Positions 1 to 8,301 are shown, counted from the first letter of the stretch. The stretch is DNA of 64,000 nt from Mesorhizobium sp. (GCA_004963905.1 SUGL01000028.1:22204-86203), one strand, 5' to 3'. Numbers and translations are program-made. The notes: generated by a model not told the origin, from the letters alone.

Positions 1-7
1 GACCGAG

Positions 8-1657
8 ATGTCAGCCGCGCTGCCGCGCTATGAGGACGCCGTGCGGCGCTTCCGCATAGAGGACGAGATCGCCAGGCTCGACGGCGATCCGGCGAGCGGC
101 ATCAACGCCTATGTCGAATGCTGCGGCCGCTACACAGGCGGAAACCGGCTGGCGCTGCGCGCGATCTCGGCCGGCGGCGAGCTGCGCGAATTCAGCTTCG
201 ACGATCTCGCCGACATGTCGGGCCGCGTCGGCACCGTGCTGAAGGACCTCGGCGTGCGCCCCGGCGACGTCGTGGCCGGCATGCTGCCGCGCATCCCCGA
301 ACTGGTGGCGCTGATCCTCGGCGCCTGGCGCGTCGGCGCGGTCTACCAGCCGCTGTTCACCGCTTTCGGGCCGAAGGCGATCGAGCATCGGCTGAGCTAC
401 AGCAGGGCGAAGCTGGTGGTGACCAACCCGGCAAACCGAGGCAAGCTCGACGAGGTGGAAAACCATCCGCGCATCGCCACCGTCCTCGCTCCCGGCGAGC
501 ATCTGCCCGAAGGCGATATCGATTTCCGCGCCGCCGTTGCCGCCGCATCTCCCGAGTGCGAGCCGGTGATGCGCAAGGGCTCGGATCTGTTCATGATGAT
601 GTCGACCTCCGGTACGACGGGGCACCCCAAGGGTGTGCCGGTGCCACTGCGCGCGCTGCTTGCCTTCGGCGCCTATATGCGCAACGCGATCGGCCTTCGC
701 GCCGACGATGTGTTCTGGAACATCGCCGATCCGGGCTGGGCCTATGGGCTCTACTACGCCATCACCGGACCGCTCCAGCTCGGCATCGCCACCACCTTCT
801 ACGAAGGCGCCTTCAACGCCAGAAGCACCTACGAGATCATCGAGCGGCTGGGCGTGACTAGCCTCGCCGGCTCGCCGACCGCCTATCGCCTGCTGATGGC
901 GGAAGGGCCAGAGGCGGCCAGCCGCGTCAAAGGAAAACTGAGGGTGGTGAGCAGCGCCGGCGAGCCGCTCAACCCGGAAGTGATCCGCTGGTTCGACGCC
1001 CATCTCGCTGCGCCCATCCACGACCATTACGGCCAGACCGAGAACGGCATGATGGTCAACAACCATCATGGGCTCGGCCATCCTGTCCGCGCGGGCTCGG
1101 CCGGCTTCGGCATGCCGGGCTACCGCATGGTGGTGCTGGACGAAGCCGGCAACGAGCTCGGTCCCAACCAGCCGGGCGTGCTGGCGGTCGATATAGCCAG
1201 GTCGCCGCTGTGCTGGTTCGACGGTTACCACCAGGCAGAGACGCCGGCGATCGCCGGCGGCTATTACCGCACCGGCGACACGGTGGAATACGAGCCGGAC
1301 GGCTCGGTTTCCTTCATCGGCCGCGCCGACGACGTCATCACCTCGGCCGGCTACCGCATCGGCCCCTTCGATGTCGAAAGCGCGCTGATCGAGCATCCGG
1401 CGGTCAACGAGGCGGCAGTGGTCGGCGTGCCCGACCCGCAGCGCACCGAGATCGTCAAGGCCTTCGTGGTGCTGGCGCCGGCCTACAAGGGCAACGAGGC
1501 GCTTGCCGAGGAGCTTGCCCAACATGTCAAGAAGCGGCTCTCGGCGCATTCCTATCCGCGCGAGGTCGAGTTCGTCGCCGAACTGCCGAAGACGCCGAGC
1601 GGCAAGATCCAGCGGTTCCTGCTGCGCAAGGCAGAGGTCGAGAAGCGGAAGGGGTGA
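8..1657 (+). CDS. AMP-dependent acyl-CoA synthetase (acetyl-CoA synthetase-like)
   Basis: A 549-residue adenylate-forming enzyme that would activate a carboxylic acid as an acyl-AMP and transfer it to CoA in the cytoplasm. The phosphate-binding motif STSGTTGHPKG lies near residue 200. The YRTGD and GRADDVITSAGYRIGP hinge motifs are in the last third, and the C-terminal PSGKIQR carries the catalytic lysine near residue 533. The length fits medium-chain or acetyl-type ligases. The start lies only seven bases from the window edge, so a more upstream start cannot be excluded and any operon partner on the left is invisible. The acid substrate cannot be read from the sequence. Confidence 0.9.
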   Translation: MSAALPRYEDAVRRFRIEDEIARLDGDPASGINAYVECCGRYTGGNRLALRAISAGGELREFSFDDLADMSGRVGTVLKDLGVRPGDVVAGMLPRIPELVALILGAWRVGAVYQPLFTAFGPKAIEHRLSYSRAKLVVTNPANRGKLDEVENHPRIATVLAPGEHLPEGDIDFRAAVAAASPECEPVMRKGSDLFMMMSTSGTTGHPKGVPVPLRALLAFGAYMRNAIGLRADDVFWNIADPGWAYGLYYAITGPLQLGIATTFYEGAFNARSTYEIIERLGVTSLAGSPTAYRLLMAEGPEAASRVKGKLRVVSSAGEPLNPEVIRWFDAHLAAPIHDHYGQTENGMMVNNHHGLGHPVRAGSAGFGMPGYRMVVLDEAGNELGPNQPGVLAVDIARSPLCWFDGYHQAETPAIAGGYYRTGDTVEYEPDGSVSFIGRADDVITSAGYRIGPFDVESALIEHPAVNEAAVVGVPDPQRTEIVKAFVVLAPAYKGNEALAEELAQHVKKRLSAHSYPREVEFVAELPKTPSGKIQRFLLRKAEVEKRKG

Positions 1658-1696
1658 AGGACGCCGTCGGCGATTGGCGAAGGCGGAGGAGTTGCC

Positions 1697-1912
1697 GATC
1701 TCCCCCCTCGTGGGGGAGATGTCCGGCAGGACAGAGGGGGGCGCGAAGGAACGCCACCTCAACCTTTTAGCGGATCTGCGTGTCTTTCTGGAGAATGCTC
1801 CAGCCGAGGCGGCCGACGACCGTGAGATGCCAGTGTGATTATCAGGAGAGGTTGGCGGGACAGCGCCCCCCTCTGGCCTGCCGGCCATCTCCCCCACAAG
1901 GGGGGAGATCAG
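1697..1912. repeat. Paired palindromic intergenic repeat, family A (copy 1)
   Basis: Two units of a GC-rich palindromic repeat fill most of the 398-base gap between the ligase and the next gene. The left unit reads GATCTCCCCCCTCGTGGGGG followed by AGATGTCCGGCAGGACAGAG. The right unit is its near reverse complement and ends in ACAAGGGGGGAGATC. Both can fold into hairpins. The same pair recurs at least six more times in the window. Confidence 0.85.
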
Positions 1913-2055
1913 CCGTCACGCGGCCCTTCGCCAATCGCCAATGCCTTTGGGGAGATCGGCAGTTTCAGCGTCGCACTCTTCCGTCTTTTTTTGGCCCGAT
2001 CTTGTCTTCAAATGTGCGTCTGTCATTGGGTAGAACGCATCGCGGGGGTTGCATC

Positions 2056-2949
2056 ATGCGGTTGATCTGGACGCTTCTGTTCGCGCTCGCGGGCGGCACG
2101 GCTTTCGCGGCCTCGCCTGAGGACGACTATATCGCGGCGCGCGACAAAGCGATTTCGGACATCGCGGCACTGGAGAGCTCGAACGCTCAAGTGGAAGCGC
2201 TCGATGCCGCGAATGCCAAGGCGCAGGCCGATCTCGAAAAGCGTCTTTCGGCCATCCTCGGCCCGCTTTCGGTCAAGGATTTTCCGGCAACCGGCACCAT
2301 CAATCTGGAAAGCCTCAGCGCCTCCGATATCGGCTTCGGCATGCTCGACGGGCTGCGTTACGCCAAGAGCGACGAAGGCCCGAGCATCGTGGCGACGACG
2401 CGGGGTCTCGCCGACCGCTGGCTGCAGTCCAGGGCCGACGGGGACGATGAAAGCCTGAGGCTGCCCACCAGCCTCGACGAGGCGCTGAAGCTCGACGGCT
2501 TCTACACCCAGGCGATCGGCGCCGACGCCGCCTTTGTCAAGACGCTCGATTTTCCGCTGAAGAAACCGGAAGGCGCCGATATCGCCGTCGCCCGGCTCGG
2601 CGGCTGGACGCAGGATGTCGGACCGATCTACGACCAGCAGGTCGTCGTCGCGGTGGTCAAGGGCGACCGCGTGCTGATCGCCGAGGCGCCCGCATCACCG
2701 CCCGTGCCGAAGATCGCGGCATGCGAAGCCATTTGGACCACGGCGGACGCCACCGCCCAGAAATTCCAGGAGACCTATCAGGGCTCGGACCTCAAGGACC
2801 AGCAGGCCTATGATTCCGCCAATGCCGCCTGGGAAAAAGGCGACGGCGACTATCGCGCCTGCATGGCCGAGCGCCTGCCCGGCGACCCAACCTTCCCCGC
2901 GCTGCTTGCCGAGGCGCAGCAGCTCGCCGACCACATGGCCGGCAAGTAG
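2056..2949 (+). CDS. Hypothetical secreted protein
   Basis: A protein of 297 residues with a clear N-terminal signal peptide (MRLIWTLLFALAGGTAFAA, cleavage likely after AFA). It is therefore expected in the periplasm. The mature part is alpha-helical and Ala/Asp-rich, with no motif I recognise. I chose the ATG at 2056 because it gives the signal peptide directly; the frame stays open upstream through repeat sequence, but that stretch is not protein-like. It stands alone between two repeat-filled gaps. Function unknown. Confidence 0.7.
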   Translation: MRLIWTLLFALAGGTAFAASPEDDYIAARDKAISDIAALESSNAQVEALDAANAKAQADLEKRLSAILGPLSVKDFPATGTINLESLSASDIGFGMLDGLRYAKSDEGPSIVATTRGLADRWLQSRADGDDESLRLPTSLDEALKLDGFYTQAIGADAAFVKTLDFPLKKPEGADIAVARLGGWTQDVGPIYDQQVVVAVVKGDRVLIAEAPASPPVPKIAACEAIWTTADATAQKFQETYQGSDLKDQQAYDSANAAWEKGDGDYRACMAERLPGDPTFPALLAEAQQLADHMAGK

Positions 2950-2960
2950 GCTCTCTCTCC

Positions 2961-3160
2961 TGATGCATGTCGCCCAAAAGTGCGCAGCGATCTTGGGAGA
3001 ACGACATGCATTCAAAACAAGGGCTTAAAGCGCGTCGTTTCAGCGAGACGCGCCTTAGAGCGGTTCAGCGTTTCACGGAATCGTCGAACCGCTCTAAGTA
3101 TTTGTTCTTACGCAATTCCTGACGGAAAACCGTGACACACTTTTCCTGGAATTGCTCTAG
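2961..3160. repeat. Modular intergenic repeat, family B (copy 1)
   Basis: Three modules lie side by side. The first runs from GCATGTCGCCCAAAAGTGCG to a second GACATGCAT and is an inverted repeat. The second has a TTAAAGCGCGTCG arm and a GACGCGCCTTA arm. The third has AGAGCGGTTC and GAACCGCTCT arms followed by CGCAATTCCTGACGGAAAAC. The modules recur, alone or together, at 29.4, 56.9, 58.6 and 63.1 kb. Confidence 0.8.
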
Positions 3161-3196
3161 ATGCAGCAACGCCGACAGGCTGATACCGCGAGCGCT

Positions 3197-4615
3197 TTAA
3201 CTTGCGTTGGCACGCATGTTGCGCCGGCTGTTGCGCCGCGCGGTCGGGCGCGCGGCTTCCGCGATGATGCCGTTGGTTATGGGCACGACGTCCTTGCGCG
3301 ACCTGGCATCCGTCACCCTGTGCAGCCGCTCGTAGGGCAGCAGCTCCTGGATGCGGGCATTGAGCGTCACGATCTCGGCGCGCAGATCCTCGCATTCCTG
3401 CTTCTGGATATCGAGCTGGATCTGCTCGGACGCCTGCTGCAGAGAAAGCTGCGAGAGATTCGTGCTTACCACCGACAGGTTCTTCTTGTCAATTTCGCTC
3501 TCGTTCCTGAGAACGGCCAGCCTTTCCTCCGCGATCTGCCGTTCGGTCACGGCATCGTTCAACTGCGCCCTGAGCCTCGTCATCTCGGCCGCGGCCTCGG
3601 TCTTGTCGTTCGAGGCCTGCTCCAGCCGCGATTGCAGTTCCTGGATCTCGGAACGCAAACCGCGCATCTCCGCCTGGCTCCGCGCCAGCTCGGCCGCCCC
3701 GTCGCTTTCGGCGATGCGGGCTGCCTCGGCCACTTCGGCAAGCTTGGCCTGCACCGCCTCCAGCGACTTCTGCAGACGGGCCTCCTCCTTGTCGTGGCTG
3801 CCGATCTGGGCCAACAGCTCGGAAATGCGCGCGGTTTCGTTGGCGTGGGCGGCGGCGAACTCGTCGAATTTGTGCCGGGCCTCGGCCTCGCGCTTTTGCG
3901 CCTGCTCCAGGTCGACCGAAAGCCCGACCTGCTTTTCACGCAGCAGCTTGTTCTCGGCGGCACGCCGGTCTGCTTCGACGGTCTTGGCGGTCAACGTCTT
4001 GACGATCTCACCGAACTCCGCCTCGCGCCTGGCGCTCTCGTTGCCCATCTCGACCAGTTCGAGCCGCACCGCCGCAAGCGCCTCGCGCAGTGCCTCCCGG
4101 TCCTGGACAAGGCTTGCCTCGCGCTGTTGCCAGGCCTCGGCCGCGCCGTCGCGTTCGCGTTGCTTCCTGGCGGCGTCGAGCAGTTGTTCCGACATGGTCT
4201 TGTGTTCGGCGCTCAGAGCGGCGTTCGCCAGCTCCAGCTCGTTGGCGCGAAGCGCGTCGCGATGCAGGACATTCAGGATGTCGCGCGTCATCTGATGCGC
4301 GGTGGCGATTTCCGCCAGCCTCGCCTGGATCTCCTCCAGATGGCCCTGCCCGTCGCGGAAAAGCCCGGAGACCGCTTCCAGCGCGGCCAGCCGCGTCTGG
4401 GTATGCGGCGTCAGCCGCGAGGCCACCGCCTCGGGCTGGCTTTCGGCCGGAGGATCCTCGTCGCCCGGCGCCAGATCGGCGACCATGTCGTCCTCGATCG
4501 ACGTCTGTTCGTCAGCCGCAAGACATTCCTCGAAAGCTTCCGCCAGATCCGACTGAAGCTCCTGAAATTCCTTGTCTACGTTTTCGGCCCGCTTGATCAG
4601 GGATTTGAAATTCAT
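3197..4615 (-). CDS. Coiled-coil protein of unknown function
   Basis: A 472-residue cytoplasmic protein that is almost entirely predicted coiled coil. Long runs of heptad-like Leu/Ala spacing with Glu, Arg and Gln extend from about residue 60 to 430, and a basic Arg/Asn-rich tail (ARPTARRNSRRNMRANAS) ends the protein. No signal peptide or membrane segment is seen. The ATG is preceded by AGAGGTG at proper spacing. The architecture resembles scaffold or chromosome/polar-organising proteins, but that is only a structural impression. It is a single gene, with repeats downstream and a gene-free stretch of about 490 bases upstream. Confidence 0.75.
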   Translation of the reverse strand: MNFKSLIKRAENVDKEFQELQSDLAEAFEECLAADEQTSIEDDMVADLAPGDEDPPAESQPEAVASRLTPHTQTRLAALEAVSGLFRDGQGHLEEIQARLAEIATAHQMTRDILNVLHRDALRANELELANAALSAEHKTMSEQLLDAARKQRERDGAAEAWQQREASLVQDREALREALAAVRLELVEMGNESARREAEFGEIVKTLTAKTVEADRRAAENKLLREKQVGLSVDLEQAQKREAEARHKFDEFAAAHANETARISELLAQIGSHDKEEARLQKSLEAVQAKLAEVAEAARIAESDGAAELARSQAEMRGLRSEIQELQSRLEQASNDKTEAAAEMTRLRAQLNDAVTERQIAEERLAVLRNESEIDKKNLSVVSTNLSQLSLQQASEQIQLDIQKQECEDLRAEIVTLNARIQELLPYERLHRVTDARSRKDVVPITNGIIAEAARPTARRNSRRNMRANAS

Positions 4616-5109
4616 AACGGCACACCTCTTACGCTCACACCCGCCGTATTAATTAACGAATTGCTAATCTAGCCCTTTGCATTCCGTACGGGAACCCTCT
4701 CCAAAAGACGGAAGAAATTAAGGTTATCGCGGGTTTCCAGAGGCTTGCGCGATGTTCCGCCAGCGACATCTCCGCCAAGCGCGATAAGTGGTTCCAACGG
4801 GAGGGTTCGGCCGCATAAGGTCAAGCCAAGGCAAGCATCTTGCGCCGTCGGGCGATGGCCTCGCCGCCGCCGCACCAGCCCGGCTTTCCCGGCAGGGCGT
4901 CAGGCAGTCGCATATATCGCGGGCGGATTGTCGCCATGAGTCGAACCCCGCGATATTTCCCCAATCGCGGCAGCGGCCACTTCGGAATCAATGCCCCGAA
5001 CACTCAGACCCTCCGGCAAATTTGATTTGACTCTCGTCCGTTCTTGACAGAATAAATTCCTACCAATTTTGAGGGAGTGGCAGTTCTCAAAAGCTTGGGG
5101 CCAGGAGCG
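4616..5109. other. Gene-free intergenic stretch
   Basis: I see no convincing gene here. An AT-rich patch (TTAATTAACGAATTGCTAAT) at about 4650-4670 probably holds the promoter of the coiled-coil gene. A TTGACA at 5044-5049 may belong to the promoter of the small gene starting at 5110, but no good -10 element follows at standard spacing. Confidence 0.4.
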
Positions 5110-5376
5110 ATGCCGATAGGACGCTACGCCGAAAATGGCGGCTTCTTTGAACCTGACGAGTTGGCACATCTGCAGAACATCTTCGATCAAATCTGTGCGC
5201 GTGGCGAGATCGACCGCCGAAGCGAGCAGGCCGAATTCGTGGCGACATACCTGATCACCCTCTATCGACGCGGACTGCGCGGCGACGAGTTGTTTGACGC
5301 TGTTTCGCCGAAGATGCCTCGCCGCCTAGGACACCCCCATGGCACGGCGCCGGTAAGATCTTCGGAAAGCGCCTGA
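5110..5376 (+). CDS. Small F-x-P-x-E-L family protein (paralogue 1)
   Basis: An 88-residue soluble protein with the N-terminal motif FFEPDELAHLQNIFDQIC, followed by an acidic/Gln region and RRGLRGDELFDAVS. Two further genes in the window (31763-31981 and 57962-58159) share the order F-x-P-x-E, a hydrophobic helix ending in [IV]F[DE], and a second helix ending in an E-L pair, so this is a small diverged family. The ATG at 5110 follows AGGAG closely. An in-frame GTG at 5077, also after a purine-rich stretch, is the alternative start. Function unknown; a helical protein-protein adaptor is possible. Confidence 0.6.
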   Translation: MPIGRYAENGGFFEPDELAHLQNIFDQICARGEIDRRSEQAEFVATYLITLYRRGLRGDELFDAVSPKMPRRLGHPHGTAPVRSSESA

Positions 5377-5467
5377 TGGGATCTGGACCGTCTTCGACGT
5401 GTTCACCGGACAGCCCACTGGGTGACCGGCTAGTCGAGTGTTGCATTGGAAAAGACGGGCTTCGACC

Positions 5468-5869
5468 TTAGGGGCAACGCAGCCTTTTCGTCGGCCGGCT
5501 CCCTAATTCGTCGACCTGGTCTGCCGGTGTCTGCACGTGATAAGCCAACCCCTGCCGTTCGGCATAGCGAACGGCTGACTCCAATGTCGGAAAGTTGAGT
5601 TCGATCTGCGCCAGCGTATCTTCGCCGCCGGTATAGCCCATCAGCGAATCGATGAATGGCGCGGTGCGGCGCTCGAAGACGAGACGCCAGCCTTTCGTGC
5701 ATGCCTTGCCCGACGTCGTCACCGAGCGGGACGCCTTGCAGATGCGGGCGACGGCATCCCGCGGGAACAGCGAGCGACCCATCTCGAGCGCCGAGTTCCG
5801 GCTGGAGGGCAACGCCGTCGATCCGTAGCTTGTTCTGCTTTTCGCTCTCCGTGTGGCGTTCTCCATCAT
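5468..5869 (-). CDS. NDUFS4-like ETC complex I subunit paralogue
   Basis: A 133-residue protein whose C-terminal two thirds match the conserved region of the 18 kDa accessory subunit of NADH-ubiquinone oxidoreductase (ETC_C1_NDUFA4/NDUFS4 family): ARICKASRSVTTSGKACTKG, then WRLVFE, DSLMGYTGGEDTLAQIELNF and AVRYAERQGLAYHV. The ATG at 5869 follows GGAGGGACGCG. It lies 67 bases after the second Hsp20 gene on the same strand and is probably co-transcribed with it. The basic N-terminus (residues 1-30) is longer and less conserved than usual, so this is probably a stress-associated paralogue and not the housekeeping copy; that role is inference. Confidence 0.75.
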   Translation of the reverse strand: MMENATRRAKSRTSYGSTALPSSRNSALEMGRSLFPRDAVARICKASRSVTTSGKACTKGWRLVFERRTAPFIDSLMGYTGGEDTLAQIELNFPTLESAVRYAERQGLAYHVQTPADQVDELGSRPTKRLRCP

Positions 5870-5936
5870 CGCGTCCCTCCCCGAGCGGCGAAGGACGGTG
5901 CCGACGGCGGCTCGAGCCGCCGTCGGCACTACTCGC

Positions 5937-6446
5937 TCAGTGTCTGATTTCGATGCGCTTGGCCTGCGACTGCGCCTTCGCGGTCTTGGGCAGCGTCACC
6001 GTCAGCACACCGTTCTTGAAGCGGGCATCGATCTTGTCCTCTTCGATCTCGTAACCCAGAGGTATGCGACGCTCGAAGCGGCCATAGACGCGCTCGGAGA
6101 ACTGCCGTTCCTTGTCCTCCGTCTCGGAGCGCTTTTCACCCTTCAGCGTCAGCACGCCATCATCAAGCAGGACCTCGATGTCCTTCTCCTCCAGCCCGGG
6201 CACTTCGGCCGCCACCTTGATCTCCTTCTCGCTGTCGGAGATTTCGACGCTCGGCCAACCGCCACCGAAGGCTGAAACGCCGCCCGGGGACGGCAAGCCG
6301 GAGCCGAAGCCGCGGAAGACGTCATCGAACAGCCGATTCACCTCTCGATGCAGCGACAGGAACGGATCGCGTTCGCCGTCGCGAAAGACACTCGGTAGCT
6401 GGTTGCTATTGTTTCGGCCCCAGGGAATAAGATCACGCACAGTCAT
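5937..6446 (-). CDS. Small heat-shock protein, Hsp20 family (class with extended N-terminus)
   Basis: An ATP-independent holdase chaperone of 169 residues. The alpha-crystallin domain begins near residue 65 (WPSVEISDSEKEIKVAAEVPG) and contains KGEKRSE and the hallmark GVLTVTLPK near the C-terminus. The IEI motif in the tail (RIEIRH) is the usual I-x-I oligomerisation contact. The ATG at 6446 follows AAGGAG; an in-frame ATG seven codons upstream has no such site. It is downstream of another Hsp20 gene on the same strand, separated by 94 bases that hold a GCTTCGCGCGAAGC hairpin. Confidence 0.92.
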   Translation of the reverse strand: MTVRDLIPWGRNNSNQLPSVFRDGERDPFLSLHREVNRLFDDVFRGFGSGLPSPGGVSAFGGGWPSVEISDSEKEIKVAAEVPGLEEKDIEVLLDDGVLTLKGEKRSETEDKERQFSERVYGRFERRIPLGYEIEEDKIDARFKNGVLTVTLPKTAKAQSQAKRIEIRH

Positions 6447-6540
6447 TGTTTTCTCCTTTCTGTTCACCTTCTGTTCATCCGCGAGACTGCCTCAAAACGC
6501 CGGGGCGTATCACCCGACGCTTCGCGCGAAGCGGTGAAGC

Positions 6541-7011
6541 TCAGGCGGCCTCGGCCTCGATTTTCTTCGGGGCGGCCTTTGGCACTGCCTTGTCCGGCGT
6601 GATGTCGATCCGGCGCGGCTTCATTTCTTCCGGAATTTCGCGCTTGAGATCGATCGTCAGCAGGCCGTTGACGAGGCTGGCGCCGATGACCTTGACGTGA
6701 TCGGCAAGCTCGAAGCGACGCCGGAACGAGCGGCCCGCGATGCCGCGATGCAGATACTCGCCCTTGTCTTCGCCTGTCTTCTGGCCAGAAACCATCAGCA
6801 TGTTCTGCTCCTGGGTAATGGTCAGTTCATCCTGACTGAAGCCCGCCACCGCCATGGTTATGCGGTAGTCGTCCTCGCTGGTCTTGGCGATATCGTAGGG
6901 CGGCCAGTTATCAACGGTTTCGATGCGGCTCGCGGTCTCGAGCGCGTTCAGCATTCGATCGAAGCCGATGCTCGACCGGAACAGGGGAGAAAAGTCGAAG
7001 CTGGTTCTCAT
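6541..7011 (-). CDS. Small heat-shock protein, Hsp20 family (IbpA/HspA-type)
   Basis: A 156-residue holdase chaperone of the IbpA-like rhizobial class. The alpha-crystallin domain starts near residue 40 (YDIAKTSEDDYRITMAVAGF) and includes YLHRGIAGRSFRRRFELADH and GLLTIDLKREIPEE. The tail is Lys/Ala-rich. The ATG at 7011 follows GGAGGATGTAGCT, about nine bases after the core Shine-Dalgarno. It is the first gene of a likely hsp20-hsp20-NDUFS4-like operon. The leader contains strong hairpins and an RpoH-like promoter, so heat induction at both transcriptional and translational levels is likely. Confidence 0.93.
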   Translation of the reverse strand: MRTSFDFSPLFRSSIGFDRMLNALETASRIETVDNWPPYDIAKTSEDDYRITMAVAGFSQDELTITQEQNMLMVSGQKTGEDKGEYLHRGIAGRSFRRRFELADHVKVIGASLVNGLLTIDLKREIPEEMKPRRIDITPDKAVPKAAPKKIEAEAA

Positions 7012-7106
7012 AGCTACATCCTCCACTGAGCAACATAGATACGAGGAGCGCCAAGGAGGCGACGCTCCCTGACCTTGCCGGCCACTTCAGGCGCCGGCAA
7101 AAATCG
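7012..7106 (-). promoter_or_regulatory. Structured 5' leader, candidate ROSE-like RNA thermometer
   Basis: Read on the minus strand, the leader holds a perfect 8-bp stem TTGCCGGC/GCCGGCAA, then GGAG..CGCC/GGCG..CTCC, then a final element where GTTGCTC lies just before GTGGAGGATGTAGCTATG and can pair part of the Shine-Dalgarno region. A series of hairpins with the last one occluding the ribosome site is the ROSE arrangement known for rhizobial small heat-shock genes. Pairing in the last stem is imperfect. Confidence 0.55.
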
Positions 7107-7135
7107 ATTTGGGAATTGTTTCCTCTCGCGTCAAG
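7107..7135 (-). promoter_or_regulatory. RpoH-like heat-shock promoter
   Basis: On the minus strand CTTGAC is followed after 17 bases by CCAAAT, close to the alphaproteobacterial sigma-32 pattern CTTGAA-N16/17-CCTATAT. It is placed about 95 bases before the first Hsp20 start. The groESL promoter has the same -10 hexamer. Confidence 0.55.
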
Positions 7136-7391
7136 GGCGCGGACGGTTTCAGCTTGGTTGGACCGTCGCGGCACCAGAACCAGTGTCCCTCGTCGGCGGA
7201 AGACTTTGCATTTCGCTTGGATTTCCGACGGCTGGGGAGCCTTGGCCCAGCAGGCCGTCCGCCCGATCCCAACCTCGAAGCCAGGCTCTTGAAGTTTTGG
7301 GGACCGTCACCAACTGAACTGCGGACGTGCGCGAATAGCGCCGTCCGATTGCTTGCTCGCAAAAGACGTCAAAACAAAAACGGAGGAAGTG
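7136..7391. other. Intergenic stretch before the first DUF982 gene
   Basis: No convincing gene is seen. ATTGCTTGCTCGCAAAAGAC lies just before the DUF982 gene and resembles GTTGCTTGTCAAAAGAC upstream of another DUF982 gene at 59330, so the two leaders may be related. Confidence 0.35.
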
Positions 7392-7715
7392 ATGAATGAC
7401 GTTCGGTTTCCCGAACCTGTTATACTCAGATTTTCCACCGCATCGCGTAACGTCGCCAGCAGCTTCGAGGCGCTGGAATGTCTCAACCAGCAATGGCCCG
7501 AATGGGCGCGCGGACGCAGTTGGCGTGCGGCCGGACGTGTCTGTCGCGATGCCCTGGACGGCTGGCGCAGCGCGCATGACGCGCACAGAGCCTTTGTCAA
7601 GGCGGCCAGGCGGGCCGGGCTGATCCCGGCAAAAACGCCGTCTCGTCACCATTCACGCCCAGCTCAGGTCGGCGGCGCCGCTCGACCTGGGACCCCCCTC
7701 AGCCCGTGGCAATAG
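7392..7715 (+). CDS. DUF982 protein (copy 1)
   Basis: A 107-residue protein of the DUF982 family, which is mostly rhizobial and of unknown function. The family pattern is visible: FPEPVILRF strand, SSFEALECLNQQWPEWARG with the conserved EA..L...WP, then A..VCRDALDGWRSAHDAHRAF and KAARRAGL. The C-terminal 25 residues are an extra, disordered, Pro/Arg-rich tail. ATG at 7392 follows CGGAGGAAG. It sits between heat-shock genes, which suggests but does not prove a stress link. Three other DUF982 genes are in this window. Confidence 0.8.
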   Translation: MNDVRFPEPVILRFSTASRNVASSFEALECLNQQWPEWARGRSWRAAGRVCRDALDGWRSAHDAHRAFVKAARRAGLIPAKTPSRHHSRPAQVGGAARPGTPLSPWQ

Positions 7716-7816
7716 CCCAATCGAGGTCCAGCTATCGAAAGGTCTTGCAAGACGATGGCGGGCGGGCGCGTAGAAGTGCAGCGCGTCCACCCGGCCGCAT
7801 GATTACCGAGGAAGCG

Positions 7817-8158
7817 TCATGCCTCCAGGCGATCGAAAATATGCAGACGTTCGCCTGCAGGCTTCGGCGGCGTGGTGGCGGCATCGAGCCGGCATAGCGC
7901 ATCCATGATCTGATCGAACGAGACCGGCCGATCGCTCCCCGGAGGCAGCCGCAGGGCCGGGACCGATTCAACGGCGCAGGCATCCGAAGCCCAGGACGAA
8001 AGGATCGCCCGCTTTTCCTGAAGGTCGAGGCTGTCGTCCTTCACGACATCGTCGGGATGCTTGAAATGCCTTGCCGGCGACAGAAGCCGGTCAAGCGCAA
8101 GGTCGCGTGTTTCGGGAACAAGAGAAGGCATGATCGGCGAGATATCCTGTCGGTCCAT
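7817..8158 (-). CDS. Conserved hypothetical protein of the heat-shock island
   Basis: A 113-residue soluble protein. Its central part, SPARHFKHPDDVVKDDSLDL followed by EKRAILSSWASDACAVES, looks like a well-conserved block of short rhizobial proteins of unknown function often seen in stress loci (from memory). The ATG at 8158 follows GGAGGAC. The gene faces away from groESL. A CTTGAA-N17-CAAAAT sequence upstream is a possible RpoH promoter. No enzymatic motif is seen. Confidence 0.7.
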   Translation of the reverse strand: MDRQDISPIMPSLVPETRDLALDRLLSPARHFKHPDDVVKDDSLDLQEKRAILSSWASDACAVESVPALRLPPGSDRPVSFDQIMDALCRLDAATTPPKPAGERLHIFDRLEA

Positions 8159-8225
8159 TTTTGTCCTCCGTCCTCCAAAAACTCCTCTCACAGGTTCCAG
8201 CTCACCCGATAGAGTGGCTCGAATG

Positions 8226-8254
8226 ATTTTGTTCTGCCGTCTGGAAATTTCAAG
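8226..8254 (-). promoter_or_regulatory. Possible RpoH-like promoter
   Basis: On the minus strand CTTGAA is followed after 17 bases by CAAAAT, one base from the CCAAAT seen in the two other heat-shock promoters here. It lies 68 bases before the start at 8158. Confidence 0.4.
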
Positions 8255-8301
8255 CGTGAAAGCAGGGCGCCGGATCTGATTAGGTCTGTGTTTTCATGGC
8301 G

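Noticed and set aside
11-1897. Long open frame (628 residues) on the minus strand through the acyl-CoA synthetase gene
   Set aside because: Antisense of a clear ligase gene; composition is His/Arg-rich without any domain, typical of shadow frames in high-GC coding DNA.
1697-1912. CRISPR array made of the CCCCCACAAGGGGGGAG repeats
   Set aside because: Units are palindromic, dispersed between genes and not separated by uniform unique spacers; no cas genes.
3161-4672. 503-residue frame on + opposite the coiled-coil gene
   Set aside because: The minus-strand frame has ribosome site and heptad pattern; the + frame is a complementary artefact.
7149-7652. Open frame of 167 residues on the minus strand between hsp20 and DUF982
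   Set aside because: No ribosome site and it overlaps the DUF982 gene; the sequence is not protein-like.
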